64,000 nucleotides of DNA from Bradyrhizobium sp. SRS-191 (lineage in GTDB: Bacteria > Pseudomonadota > Alphaproteobacteria > Rhizobiales > Xanthobacteraceae): assembly GCF_024586915.1 (NCBI RefSeq), contig NZ_JANBVS010000013.1:124001-188000 (forward strand), given 5' to 3'. Below the pieces are notes generated by a model. The model was not told the origin of the DNA, made no database searches, and saw nothing but the letters and a program-made list of their open reading frames with translations. Positions within the stretch are counted from its first letter, which is position 1. Each line of letters starts with the position of its first letter. Made by a program: the position numbers and the translations under genes. Below are positions 36,845 to 45,221 of this stretch, piece after piece.

Positions 36845-37300
36845 TCACGCGCCGGCTTTGCCGTCGTCGAGCAGCTTGGCCACGCGACGCAGCGCGAGCT
36901 GATAGCCTTGAGTGCCCAGGCCCGCGATCACGCCGTCGGCGCGCTTGGAGACGAAGGAGTGGTGGCGGAATTCCTCGCGCTTGTGCACGTTGGAAATGTG
37001 CACCTCGATGACTACGCCGTCGAACGCGTTCAACGCGTCGAGGATCGCGACCGACGTGTGGGTGAACGCGGCCGGATTGATGACGATGCCGCCGGCGGTC
37101 TCACGCGCCTCGTGGATCCAGTCGATCAGCTCATATTCGCGGTTCGACTGGTGGAAGCGGATCTCCAGCCCAAGCTCGGTCGCGAGCGACCGGCAGTCCC
37201 GCTCCACATCGGCCAGGGTCTCATGGCCATAGATCTGCGGCTGGCGCTTGCCCAGCAGGTTCAGGTTGGGGCCGTTGAGAACGTAGACGAGGCGGCTCAT
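36845..37300 (-). CDS. aroQ: Type II 3-dehydroquinate dehydratase
   Basis: A 151-residue enzyme of normal length for the dodecameric type II dehydroquinase, which converts 3-dehydroquinate to 3-dehydroshikimate in the shikimate pathway in the cytoplasm. The NGPNLNLLG opening, catalytic Tyr24 (in PQIYG), INPAAFTHTS and His101 in HISNVHKREEFRHHS are all present. It lies convergent to the CapA-like gene with a 58-bp gap and has no operon partner here. The stop region contains no clear terminator of its own. Confidence 0.96.
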   Translation of the reverse strand: MSRLVYVLNGPNLNLLGKRQPQIYGHETLADVERDCRSLATELGLEIRFHQSNREYELIDWIHEARETAGGIVINPAAFTHTSVAILDALNAFDGVVIEVHISNVHKREEFRHHSFVSKRADGVIAGLGTQGYQLALRRVAKLLDDGKAGA

Positions 37301-37481
37301 GCGAGAACTCCAATCGGCCGGGGCGCAAGGACCTTCACCGCCTGCAGCTTAAGGACGGGTTTCGGATTGCGCGATGGCGCTCGAGGCCGACAATTGCATC
37401 AAGTGGGGGCCGTCTGCCAGCGCCTTTCGCGGGGCAGGGGATAAGTCGGCCGCCCCTGAGCGTCTCGATCGGCACCCTGAA

Positions 37482-37509
37482 CGAAAAGAGCCCCGCCGGT
37501 CGGCGGGGC
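37482..37509 (-). terminator. Terminator of the chemoreceptor gene
   Basis: GCCCCGCCG and CGGCGGGGC form a tight GC-rich hairpin at 37,490-37,509. Read leftward it runs into CTCTTTTCG, giving a U-rich tail about 50 nt after the chemoreceptor stop. Confidence 0.8.
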
Positions 37510-37557
37510 CCTTGTCAGCTGCGGTCAGGGAATTTGCCGTCTGCCCGACGTGGCGGC

Positions 37558-39750
37558 TCAGCTGGCGCGGACAGAGCCGAGGAACTTGCTCACCTCGTCC
37601 TTGAGCCGGCCGCTGTCCCGCGACAGCAGCTTCGCCGCCGACAGCACCTCGGAGGAGGCTGTGCCGGTCTGTGTCGCGCCGCGCTGGACGTCGGTGATGT
37701 TCGACGAGACCTGCTGCGTGCCCTGGGCAGCCTGCTGCACGTTGCGTGAGATTTCCTGCGTCGCGGCGCCCTGTTCCTCGACCGCGGCCGCGATCGTCGC
37801 CGAGATCTCCGACAGCCGCTCGATCGTGTCACTGATCTCGCGGATCGCGGCGACCGACTCCTGAGTCGCGGTCTGAATGCCCGCGATCTGCTGGCCGATG
37901 TCGCCGGTCGCCTTCGCCGTCTGCTCGGCGAGCGCCTTGACCTCGGTGGCGACGACGGCGAAGCCGCGGCCGGCATCGCCGGCCCGCGCGGCCTCGATCG
38001 TCGCGTTGAGCGCGAGCAGATTGGTCTGGCCGGCGATGCTGTTGATCAGCTCGACGACGTCGCCGATCCGCGCCGCGGCCTTGGAGAGCTCGCCGACGCG
38101 GCCCGTGGTGCTCCGCGCCTGGGTCACGGCCTCGTTCGCCATCTGGGCGGATTGTTGCACCCGGCGGCTGATCTCGGTGACCGACGACGCCATTTCCTCG
38201 GTCGCCGACGCCACCGATTGCACATTGGTCGATGCCTGCTCCGAGGCGACCGCCACCGTCGTGGCGAGCTTCTCGGCCTGGTCCGCGGTCGTGGTCAGCA
38301 TGCCCGCCGACGTCTCGAGCGTGTGCGAAGCGGCCGAGACCGTCTCGACGATGCCGCCCACCGAGGCCTCGAACTGATCCGCCATCACGTTCATGGCCCG
38401 CCGGCGCTCCGCATCCGCGGCCGCCTGATCCTCCGCACGCTGGGCGATGCTGCGCTTGAGGTCGCCCTGCATCGCCTTCAGCGATGTCGCGAGCGCGCCG
38501 ACCTCGTCGGCCTGCTCGATCGTCAGGTTCTGGTTGAAATCGCCCTTGGCGATGCCGTTGGCGAAGACAGCGCAATCCTGGATCGGACGAGCGATGCTGC
38601 GTGCCGCCACGGCGATCAGGAAGATCGCGAGCGCGGTGATCGCGATGCCGACTCCGAGCTGCCAGACCGTGTTGGTGGTGGAGCGGCCGCTGAGCGAGGC
38701 GTCGAGCTGCTGCGCCGAGGCCAGCACGACATTGCGCGGAATCGAGATCACGACCGACCACGGCGTGTCGGTCAGGCCGAGACGGATCGGCGCGTAGATG
38801 TCGATGTTGGCGACGTTGGGATCATCCTGAACCGTTCCCTTGCCGCTGCGGACGATGGCTGCGCTGTCGGCCCAGCGCGGATCCGCTGCCGCCGCACCCT
38901 TGCCGATGACGTCATGATCGGCGCTGTCGGCAACGACGAGGCCGGTGTCGTTGAGGATCACGACCTTGCCCTTGCCGCCGAACAGCGAGGCGTTCATCTT
39001 GGTCGCGAGCGTCTGGACGAAATCGAGATTGTAGTCGGCGCCGGCGAGGCCGCGGAATTTGCCGTCGATCATCACGGGCACGGACATCGTGGCCAGAAAC
39101 ACCGGCTTGCCCTGAACGATGTAGGGCAGCGGTCCGAGGATGTTCTCCTTACCCGTGCTGCTTGGGTTGATGTACCAGGCGCCCTTCACGAGGCCGTTCT
39201 GATGACGCTCGCTGCTGTCATATTCGACCAGCGGCTGGACTGCGATGGCGCCGCCGGCGCTGCGCGTCCAATACGGCAGGAAGCGGCCGGTCTGATCGGA
39301 GCCGGCCTCCTTGCGTCCCTTGAAGGCGGCGTCATTGCCGTCGAGCGCGCCGGGCTCCCAGGCCGAGTAGGTGCCGTTGAAAGCCGGGTTGAGCTCCAGC
39401 ACGCGGCGCAGAACGGCGTTGAGCTGGGTGCGGCGCGTAGCGGCGTCGATCCCGCTCTTGTCGTCCGCCAGCACCGCGAAGGAATGCGCCATCGTGCGGG
39501 CCGCATCGAAGCCGACCTCCAGCTCGGCCTTGATGACGTTGGCCTCGGCGGCCGCCCGGTTCATCAGGCTTTCCTTGGTCTGTTGATCGACCAGCTGCAT
39601 CACCTCGCGGTTGACGAACTGATTCATGCTCTGCGTCGAGAACAGTCCATAGCCGATCAGGACGACGCAGGTGAGGACGAGGCAGACGCCCGCGATCAGG
39701 GCGATCTTGGTCTGGATGGAGCGGATGGCCGCAAAGGATGTCAGTCGCAT
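37558..39750 (-). CDS. Methyl-accepting chemotaxis protein with dCache-like sensor
   Basis: A 730-residue transmembrane chemoreceptor. One membrane span lies at about 15-37. A periplasmic dCache_1-like ligand domain follows (about 40-320, with YSAWEPGA, YWTRSAGG and LAGADYNLDF features), then a second span (about 330-355), a HAMP linker and the long signalling coiled coil. The highly conserved hairpin tip, around SIAGQTNLLALNATIEAARA, contacts CheA and CheW. No CheR-binding pentapeptide ends the protein. The ligand is unknown; this sensor type often binds amino acids or organic acids. The ATG used precedes the first membrane span; the frame extends 24 codons further up without a signal. It is divergent from the GAF-Fis regulator. 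Confidence 0.95.
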   Translation of the reverse strand: MRLTSFAAIRSIQTKIALIAGVCLVLTCVVLIGYGLFSTQSMNQFVNREVMQLVDQQTKESLMNRAAAEANVIKAELEVGFDAARTMAHSFAVLADDKSGIDAATRRTQLNAVLRRVLELNPAFNGTYSAWEPGALDGNDAAFKGRKEAGSDQTGRFLPYWTRSAGGAIAVQPLVEYDSSERHQNGLVKGAWYINPSSTGKENILGPLPYIVQGKPVFLATMSVPVMIDGKFRGLAGADYNLDFVQTLATKMNASLFGGKGKVVILNDTGLVVADSADHDVIGKGAAAADPRWADSAAIVRSGKGTVQDDPNVANIDIYAPIRLGLTDTPWSVVISIPRNVVLASAQQLDASLSGRSTTNTVWQLGVGIAITALAIFLIAVAARSIARPIQDCAVFANGIAKGDFNQNLTIEQADEVGALATSLKAMQGDLKRSIAQRAEDQAAADAERRRAMNVMADQFEASVGGIVETVSAASHTLETSAGMLTTTADQAEKLATTVAVASEQASTNVQSVASATEEMASSVTEISRRVQQSAQMANEAVTQARSTTGRVGELSKAAARIGDVVELINSIAGQTNLLALNATIEAARAGDAGRGFAVVATEVKALAEQTAKATGDIGQQIAGIQTATQESVAAIREISDTIERLSEISATIAAAVEEQGAATQEISRNVQQAAQGTQQVSSNITDVQRGATQTGTASSEVLSAAKLLSRDSGRLKDEVSKFLGSVRAS

Positions 39751-39894
39751 GGTTCTCTCTCTCTTGATCTTCCGTCGCGTGACCGAACCTTGGCGGGTGC
39801 GACGGGCGCATGCGGGAACCATCCGGAACCGGGATTAACGCGCTTTGAGGAACTCCGCCCGTAGATCAGTTCGCCCCTTCGTTTCGCGCGCCTT

Positions 39895-39914
39895 GTGTCG
39901 CAGCCTTGCGACAC
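39895..39914. promoter_or_regulatory. Operator copy 1, TGTCGCA-N4-TGCGACA
   Basis: GTGTCGCA and TGCGACAC flank a GCCT spacer in the 372-bp divergent region between the chemoreceptor and the GAF-Fis regulator. The same heptamer arms with the same 4-bp spacer recur before the aldehyde dehydrogenase gene, which argues for one regulator acting at both places, probably the GAF-Fis protein itself. Confidence 0.7.
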
Positions 39915-40036
39915 CCGGTAATCATCCGGAAACGCGAAGGTTGCGGCAATCATATGATACACGCAAACGGGGGTGGCGCTGCCGCAGGCGATGTGTTGCG
40001 GCGAATCGTTCGCAAGGCCGGCTTGCCGCCCGTTGC

Positions 40037-40050
40037 TTGACCTCGGTCAA
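40037..40050. promoter_or_regulatory. FixK/FNR-like box TTGACCTCGGTCAA
   Basis: TTGA-N6-TCAA matches the FNR/FixK half-site spacing exactly and lies 72 nt upstream of the regulator ATG. Oxygen-responsive control is plausible in a rhizobium. A match this short can occur by chance, and the TTGACC could instead be part of a -35 element. Confidence 0.4.
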
Positions 40051-40122
40051 ACCGGAGTGCTGTATTGGCCCTAACATAGCGCCAAACAAGACTGCGGCTG
40101 GGAGAAGGCCAGGAGGAGTGAC

Positions 40123-41145
40123 ATGCGGCCCTCGCGCGGGAGTGCGCATTCCGATCGCGTGCTGGATGCTGTCGCCAAGGGCGAGTCCAAAGGAGACGCC
40201 AAGGGAGACGCCAAGGCCGATCTCAAGGACGATGCCACCAGCAGTCCGGCGGTGTCGGCGCTGGCGGCGTCATGGCGCCGCTCCGGCCATCTTCATGCGC
40301 TCGATCCTGCGGCACATGCGCCTCCCCCTCGCTTGACGGCGATGGAGATTGCGGTGGCGCGCGAGCGTGTCGGGCGGCTGCTGGCGATCGCGCAGGCGAG
40401 CCTCGACCGGCTGTTTCACGCCGTCGGCGGCGTCGGCTGCTCGGTGCTGCTGGCCGATGCCGACGGCACCGTGCTCGACCGCCGCGGCGCCCGCGGCGAC
40501 GACGCGACCTTCGAATCCTGGGGGCTGTGGACCGGCGCGGTGTGGAGCGAACGCCATGAGGGCACCAACGCGATCGGCACCTGCCTGGTCGAGAAACGGC
40601 CGCTGACCATCGACCGCGACCAGCATTACCTCACCCGCAATTCCCGGCTGTTCTGCACGACCGCGCCGATCTTCGACGAGCATGGCCAGCTCAGGGCGGC
40701 GCTGGACGTGTCGTCGTGCCGGACCGATCTCACCGAGGGCTTCGGCCGCCTGATTGCCACCACGGTGGCCGATGCAGCGCGCCTCATCGAGGCGGAGAAT
40801 TTCCGCCAGGCGTTTCCGCAGGCGCGCATCGTGCTGACGCCGGATACTGAGCGCGAGATCAACTCGCTGCTCGCGGTCGACAGCAACGATCTCGTGGTCG
40901 GCGCCACGCGCGCGGCGCGCCGCGTGCTCGGTCTGTCGCCGCAGGCTCTGGCGCGCCCGGTGCCGGCAAGCGACCTGATCAGGGGCGCGCGCAGCGTGAG
41001 CGACGACATCGATGCGGCCGAGCGCGCCGTGCTGACGCGTGCGCTGGCGCGCGCCGGCGGCAACGTCTCGAAGGCCGCCAAGGAGCTCGACATGTCGCGC
41101 GCCACGTTGCACCGGAAGATGAAGCGGCTCGGGCTCGAGCGCTGA
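40123..41145 (+). CDS. GAF-Fis transcriptional regulator (AcoR-like without AAA+ domain)
   Basis: A 340-residue regulator. Residues 18-38 are a Lys/Asp/Ala-rich tract with imperfect KGDA repeats. A GAF sensor region spans about 85-225 (GGVGCSVLLADADG, HEGTNAIGTCL, CTTAPIFDEHG, as in AcoR-type activators). A Fis-type helix-turn-helix closes the protein (about 295-338, GGNVSKAAKELDMSRATLHR). The central AAA+ domain that contacts sigma-54 in AcoR is absent and the total length is about half, so it cannot act as a classical sigma-54 activator. AGGAGGAGTGAC before the ATG is a strong ribosome site. It lies 137 bp upstream of an aldehyde dehydrogenase gene, with a matching operator in between, so control of that gene is the simplest reading. 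Confidence 0.88.
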   Translation: MRPSRGSAHSDRVLDAVAKGESKGDAKGDAKADLKDDATSSPAVSALAASWRRSGHLHALDPAAHAPPPRLTAMEIAVARERVGRLLAIAQASLDRLFHAVGGVGCSVLLADADGTVLDRRGARGDDATFESWGLWTGAVWSERHEGTNAIGTCLVEKRPLTIDRDQHYLTRNSRLFCTTAPIFDEHGQLRAALDVSSCRTDLTEGFGRLIATTVADAARLIEAENFRQAFPQARIVLTPDTEREINSLLAVDSNDLVVGATRAARRVLGLSPQALARPVPASDLIRGARSVSDDIDAAERAVLTRALARAGGNVSKAAKELDMSRATLHRKMKRLGLER

Positions 41146-41166
41146 GAAACGATTTGCCGGCGACCT

Positions 41167-41184
41167 TGTCGCAGAACTGCGACA
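41167..41184. promoter_or_regulatory. Operator copy 2, TGTCGCAGAACTGCGACA
   Basis: An inverted repeat with heptamer arms TGTCGCA and TGCGACA and spacer GAAC, 98 nt upstream of the aldehyde dehydrogenase ATG. It is the same motif and spacing as at 39,895-39,914. No convincing sigma-54 promoter follows. Confidence 0.75.
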
Positions 41185-41282
41185 CTTCCGGCGACGCGCC
41201 GCCGCCGCCCACTGGTCTGCAAACCCTGTTTGACGGAGCCTCTCCCCAACGCCGTGTGCATCGGCGTGTATGGGAGAGACAA

Positions 41283-42800
41283 ATGACCAAGGTTGACGTC
41301 CATGCGGCGCTCAAGCCGCCTTTCGCTGCGCGTTACGACAACTTCATCGGCGGCGCCTGGAAGGCGCCCAACGCCGGAAAATATTTCGACAACATCTCGC
41401 CGATCACCGGCCAGCCGGTGTGCCAGATCGCGCGCTCGGATGCCTCCGACATCGAGGCGGCGCTCGATGCAGCGCATGCCGCCAAGGACGGCTGGGCGCG
41501 CACCAGCGTCACCGAGCGGGCGCTGATCCTCAACAAGATCGCCGATCGCATGGAGGCCAATCTCGACAAGCTCGCGCTCGCCGAGACCTGGGACAACGGC
41601 AAGCCGATCCGCGAGACCACCGCGGCCGACATCCCGCTCGCGATCGATCACTTCCGCTATTTCGCCGGCGTCATCCGCGCCCAGGAAGGCTCGATCGCCG
41701 AGATCGACCACGACACCATCGCCTATCACTTCCATGAGCCGCTCGGCGCCGTCGGCCAGATCATTCCGTGGAATTTCCCGATCCTGATGGCGGCCTGGAA
41801 GATGGCGCCCGCAATCGCCGCCGGCAATTGCGTGGTGCTGAAGCCGGCCGAGCAGACCCCGGCCTCGATCCTGGTGCTGATGGAGATCATCGGCGATCTC
41901 CTGCCGCCCGGCGTGCTCAACGTCGTCAACGGCTTCGGCCTCGAGGCCGGCAAGCCGCTGGCGTCGTCACCCCGCATCGCCAAGATCGCCTTCACCGGCG
42001 AGACCTCGACGGGGCGGCTGATCATGCAATATGCCTCGCAGAACCTGATTCCGGTGACGCTCGAGCTCGGCGGTAAGTCGCCGAACATCTTCTTCAAGGA
42101 TGTCTGCGCGGAGGATGACGACTTCCTCGACAAGGCGATCGAAGGCTTCGTGATGTTCGCGCTCAACCAGGGCGAGGTCTGCACCTGCCCGAGCCGCGCG
42201 CTCATTCACGAATCGATCTACGAGCGCTTCATGGAGCGTGCCTTGAAGCGGGTCGGGGCGATCGTGCAGGGCAGCCCGCTCGATCCGGCGACCATGATCG
42301 GTGCGCAGGCCTCCTCTGAGCAGCTCAACAAGATCCTGTCCTACATCGACATCGGCCGGAGCGAGGGCGCGCAGCTCTTGATCGGCGGCGAGCGAAACGT
42401 CCTCGGCGGCGATCTCGCCGGCGGCTACTACGTCAAGCCGACGGTGTTCAAGGGGCACAACAAGATGCGCGTGTTCCAGGAGGAGATCTTCGGGCCCGTC
42501 GTCTCGGTCACGACCTTCAAGACCGAGGACGAGGCGCTGGCGATCGCCAATGACACGCTCTACGGCCTCGGCGCCGGCGTATGGAGCCGCGACGCCAACA
42601 CTTGCTACCGCTTCGGCCGCGCGATCCAGGCCGGCCGGGTCTGGACCAACTGCTATCACGCTTATCCGGCGCATGCCGCGTTCGGCGGCTACAAGCAGTC
42701 GGGCGTCGGCCGCGAGACCCACAAGGTGATGCTCGATCACTATCAGCAGACCAAGAACATGCTGGTCAGCTACAGCCCGAAGAAGCTCGGCTTCTTCTAA
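41283..42800 (+). CDS. NAD(P)-dependent aldehyde dehydrogenase, acetaldehyde (AcoD/AldB-like) type
   Basis: A 505-residue class-3-like aldehyde dehydrogenase that oxidises an aldehyde to the acid in the cytoplasm. The cofactor loop PWNFPILMAAWKMAP, FTGETSTG, the general base Glu261 in LELGGKSPN and the active-site segment FALNQGEVCTCPSRA (Cys300/Cys302) are present. The double-cysteine GEVCTC form is typical of AldB/AcoD enzymes acting on acetaldehyde and similar short aldehydes. The ATG follows GGGAGAGACA; the frame extends upstream through the operator and is not coding there. It is monocistronic and probably controlled by the adjacent GAF-Fis regulator. Confidence 0.93.
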   Translation: MTKVDVHAALKPPFAARYDNFIGGAWKAPNAGKYFDNISPITGQPVCQIARSDASDIEAALDAAHAAKDGWARTSVTERALILNKIADRMEANLDKLALAETWDNGKPIRETTAADIPLAIDHFRYFAGVIRAQEGSIAEIDHDTIAYHFHEPLGAVGQIIPWNFPILMAAWKMAPAIAAGNCVVLKPAEQTPASILVLMEIIGDLLPPGVLNVVNGFGLEAGKPLASSPRIAKIAFTGETSTGRLIMQYASQNLIPVTLELGGKSPNIFFKDVCAEDDDFLDKAIEGFVMFALNQGEVCTCPSRALIHESIYERFMERALKRVGAIVQGSPLDPATMIGAQASSEQLNKILSYIDIGRSEGAQLLIGGERNVLGGDLAGGYYVKPTVFKGHNKMRVFQEEIFGPVVSVTTFKTEDEALAIANDTLYGLGAGVWSRDANTCYRFGRAIQAGRVWTNCYHAYPAHAAFGGYKQSGVGRETHKVMLDHYQQTKNMLVSYSPKKLGFF

Positions 42801-42900
42801 ATCATGATCCGGAAAAGTGCGCTGCGGTTTTCCGAGAAGATCTGCGCAGACAACAACCTAAAGCGCGATGACGATTCATCCTGATCTCATCGCGCTTTAG
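42801..42900. repeat. Rhizobial intergenic palindromic repeat
   Basis: The segment opens with ATCATGATCCGGAAAAGTG and ends in a 14-bp perfect stem (42,858-42,871 with 42,887-42,900, CTAAAGCGCGATGA). I recognise this combination as a common dispersed repeat in Bradyrhizobium and relatives. It lies directly after the aldehyde dehydrogenase stop. Confidence 0.65.
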
Positions 42901-42911
42901 AGCTGGGAGCC

Positions 42912-42944
42912 GGGCCGGTCGGGCATGAGCGCCCCGACCGGCCC
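42912..42944. terminator. 12-bp perfect stem-loop downstream of aldehyde dehydrogenase
   Basis: GGGCCGGTCGGG (42,912-42,923) pairs with 42,933-42,944 around a 9-nt loop. No T-run follows, so factor-independent termination is uncertain. From 42,945 to the J-domain gene I see nothing further. Confidence 0.55.
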
Positions 42945-43113
42945 GTGCGCCTGTTCATGTCGATGCAGAGCCGTCGCATTTTGACCAGCGCAGTTTTGTG
43001 TTCGTCTCTGCCCACGGAGTAACTAACGGTCAGTATCGTCCACTGGGATAGCTCTGCCTCTCCAAATGCGATAGCACTGTATGTTGTTGGGGCGCGTTGC
43101 GGCTTCCAACCCG

Positions 43114-43593
43114 TTAGCCCAGTTGTGCCAGCAGTGCCTCGCGCGCTTCGGAAATGCGCCGGTAGAGTTCGTTGCTGCCGCCGGCATCGGGATGGGCTGA
43201 TTTCGCGAGCCTCCGGAAGCCCGCGTTGATCTCCGTCGCCGTCAGGCGGCCCCGCAGCGGCAGGTCGAGCAGCGCGCGATGGGCCTCGTCATCCTCGTCC
43301 CGCGTGAGCTGATCCAGCAGCGCGCGCCGTGCCGCCCGTGCGGCGATGCGCAAGCCGTCCTGATCCTCGCGCCAGCGCTGCTGTGACATCACGAGGCAGG
43401 CGCCGAATGCAATGCGGCCGTCGGCCTCCAGCGCGTCGAGGCTGAACGGCCCGACGACCTCATAGGGCGGCGCGAGTGAGACGAGCCGGCCCGTCGCAGC
43501 ATCGATCACGGGTCCAAGCCGGACCGTATCGACGATCCCCATCGACCCGTTCCAGATCACCCATTCCACGGCGCTCGTCATGCGGCCACTCAC
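43114..43593 (-). CDS. Protein with C-terminal J domain
   Basis: A 159-residue protein with an unassigned N-terminal part (about 1-110) and a J domain at its C-terminus (about 115-158). The C-terminal part contains LTATEINAGFRRLAKSAHPD with the essential HPD tripeptide. J domains stimulate Hsp70 ATPase, so it should act as a specialised co-chaperone. The C-terminal position is unlike classical DnaJ. It lies 42 bp downstream of the Rieske ferredoxin gene on the same strand, and the two may be cotranscribed. The target is unknown. Confidence 0.8.
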   Translation of the reverse strand: MSGRMTSAVEWVIWNGSMGIVDTVRLGPVIDAATGRLVSLAPPYEVVGPFSLDALEADGRIAFGACLVMSQQRWREDQDGLRIAARAARRALLDQLTRDEDDEAHRALLDLPLRGRLTATEINAGFRRLAKSAHPDAGGSNELYRRISEAREALLAQLG

Positions 43594-43635
43594 GTCGATA
43601 CGGCGCCCGGCCGCCGCGATCCTTTCGCGCGCAGG

Positions 43636-43974
43636 TCAGGCCGGCGTCCGCGCCGGCTTGACCGGCCCGACATCGACCTGGATCTCGTCGCCTTCGACCT
43701 GCAGCGGATAGGAATGCAGCGCGTTGCGGACGAGATGCGTGACACACTTGCCGCTCGCGCCGTCAAATCCCCATTGATGGTGCGGGCAGGTGATCGTCTT
43801 GCCGTCGAACGTCGCCTCCGCCAGCGGCACGTCGGCATGCGGACAGCGGCCGCGCCAGGCCGTCAGTTGGCCGCCCGCCGGCCACAGCAGGAGCACGCTC
43901 TTCTTGCCGACCTGATACAGGCCCATGCCGCCTTCGGAGATGGCGCTTGTCGGACAGACTGCAGTGAAAGCCAT
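43636..43974 (-). CDS. Rieske [2Fe-2S] ferredoxin-like protein
   Basis: A 112-residue single-domain Rieske protein. The cluster ligands are Cys44-x-His46 and Cys63-x2-His66 (CPHAD and CPHHQ), separated by the standard 16 residues. It is the ferredoxin form, either as an electron donor to an oxygenase or as a small NirD-like subunit, but no oxygenase lies beside it. The start ATG begins the conserved MAFTAVC strand; the frame remains open 60 codons upstream without coding character. It is followed closely by the J-domain gene. Confidence 0.87.
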   Translation of the reverse strand: MAFTAVCPTSAISEGGMGLYQVGKKSVLLLWPAGGQLTAWRGRCPHADVPLAEATFDGKTITCPHHQWGFDGASGKCVTHLVRNALHSYPLQVEGDEIQVDVGPVKPARTPA

Positions 43975-44065
43975 CGGATCGTCCGTTGCTGATGCCGTCG
44001 AACAGGCTCTCGCAAGTTCCGGACCAGCGGAAACAGCGCTCAAAACGGCGCCATCAGGCGGATCG

Positions 44066-44083
44066 TTGTCGCAAACGCGACAA
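44066..44083. promoter_or_regulatory. Inverted repeat TTGTCGC-AAAC-GCGACAA
   Basis: A 7-bp perfect inverted repeat 92 nt upstream of the Rieske gene start. It shares TGTCGC/GCGACA half-sites with the operators at 39,895 and 41,167 but with a spacer two bases shorter, so it may bind a related regulator or simply be a hairpin. Confidence 0.35.
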
Positions 44084-44111
44084 GCGCTGTCGCTCGACCC
44101 CGACGGCGAAA

Positions 44112-44131
44112 CGCCGCCCGGGAGGGCGGCG
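44112..44131 (-). terminator. Probable terminator of the sugar ABC operon
   Basis: CGCCGCCC and GGGCGGCG pair around a GGGA loop, 42 nt past the binding-protein stop. Read leftward the stem is followed by TTTCG, a short U tract. Confidence 0.55.
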
Positions 44132-44173
44132 CTGCTGTCGTCGCGCGATCGCAATGCGGCTTGATGCGCGAGT

Positions 44174-45121
44174 CTATTCCTTGCGCTCGGACGTCCAGCC
44201 CTTGTACTCGGCGACGTTGTCGCGCGTGATCAGCTTCGACGGCAACAGCTCGACGGTGGAGGCGGGCTTCTGGCCATTGAGGAGGCCGACGCCGATCTGC
44301 ACCGCGCGGCGGGCCATGAAGAACGGGTCCTGCGAGGCCGAGGCCTGGATCTGCTTGGTCGCGGGATCCTTCAGCGCGGCCTCGATGTCCGGCGCGCCGT
44401 CGACGGCGGTGATGATGATGCCGGTGCGGCCTTGCTGGCGGGCGGCGAGATCGGTGCCGATCGCCTGGGGATCGTTGATCGCGAAGATCGCGTCGATCTT
44501 CGGGTAGCGCGTCAGATAGCCCTGCGCCACGGTGAGGCCGCCCTCGCGCGAGCCCTTGCCGTCCTGGTCGCTCGACAGCACCTTGATGCCGGGCGTTTTG
44601 GCGAACACGCTCTTGCAGCCGTTGACGCGATCGATCACCGCCGACACCTGCGGGCCGTTCTGGATGATCACGTCGCCCTTGCCGCCGAGCTTGTCGACGA
44701 TGTACTGGCACGAGATCTCGCCGGCCTGGACGTTGTTGGTTGTCACGGTGGCGTCGGCGCCCTCGGCCGCGGTGTCGACCGCGACGACGAGGATGCCGGC
44801 GGCTTGCGCCTTCTTGATCGCGGGACCGATCGCCTTGGGGTCACCTGGGTTGAGCAGGATCATGTCGACGCCGGCGGCGATGAAATTGTCGATCTGGGTG
44901 ACCTGCTTGCCGAGGTCGTATTCGAAGCCGACCGCGGTGATCTTGACGTTGGGGTTGGTCTTCTTGGCCTCGAACTCCGCGCCCTTCGATAGCGCGACGA
45001 AGAACGGGTTGCCGAGCGAGCCGAGTGAGACGCCGATCGATTTCAGCTCCTTGGCCGAGGACGGCGCGGAGCTCATGACAAGCGCCAGCGCAGCACCGGC
45101 GAGCGAAATGGTCTTCAACAT
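44174..45121 (-). CDS. Sugar ABC transporter periplasmic binding protein (RbsB/XylF-like)
   Basis: A 315-residue periplasmic binding protein with a signal peptide (about 1-23, cleavage after SSA). The two-lobed type I fold shows KSIGVSLGSLGNPFFVAL at the start, the VDMILLNPGDPKAIGPAI hinge segment and IDAIFAINDPQAIGTDLA. It would capture a monosaccharide or polyol and deliver it to the adjacent permease. GGAGGAAACC before the ATG sets the start; the frame runs 120 codons further up without coding character. It is the last gene of the leftward kinase-ATPase-permease-binding protein set, 100 bp after the permease. Confidence 0.92.
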   Translation of the reverse strand: MLKTISLAGAALALVMSSAPSSAKELKSIGVSLGSLGNPFFVALSKGAEFEAKKTNPNVKITAVGFEYDLGKQVTQIDNFIAAGVDMILLNPGDPKAIGPAIKKAQAAGILVVAVDTAAEGADATVTTNNVQAGEISCQYIVDKLGGKGDVIIQNGPQVSAVIDRVNGCKSVFAKTPGIKVLSSDQDGKGSREGGLTVAQGYLTRYPKIDAIFAINDPQAIGTDLAARQQGRTGIIITAVDGAPDIEAALKDPATKQIQASASQDPFFMARRAVQIGVGLLNGQKPASTVELLPSKLITRDNVAEYKGWTSERKE

Positions 45122-45221
45122 TGGTTTCCTCCCTGGTCCTTTTTGAAACCCTGCGCACGGCGGACCAGCGGCCGTGGAAGAACGATGAGGCAGGCCGCCG
45201 GCCGCGGCCCGCCGGTTGATC

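Noticed and set aside
38152..39864. A 570-codon plus-strand frame opposite the chemoreceptor
   Set aside because: It is a shadow of coiled-coil codons; the chemoreceptor motifs on the minus strand are unambiguous.
41185..41282. A sigma-54 promoter sought between operator copy 2 and the aldehyde dehydrogenase gene
   Set aside because: No GG-N10-GC core with acceptable flanks is present, which also fits a regulator without an AAA+ domain.
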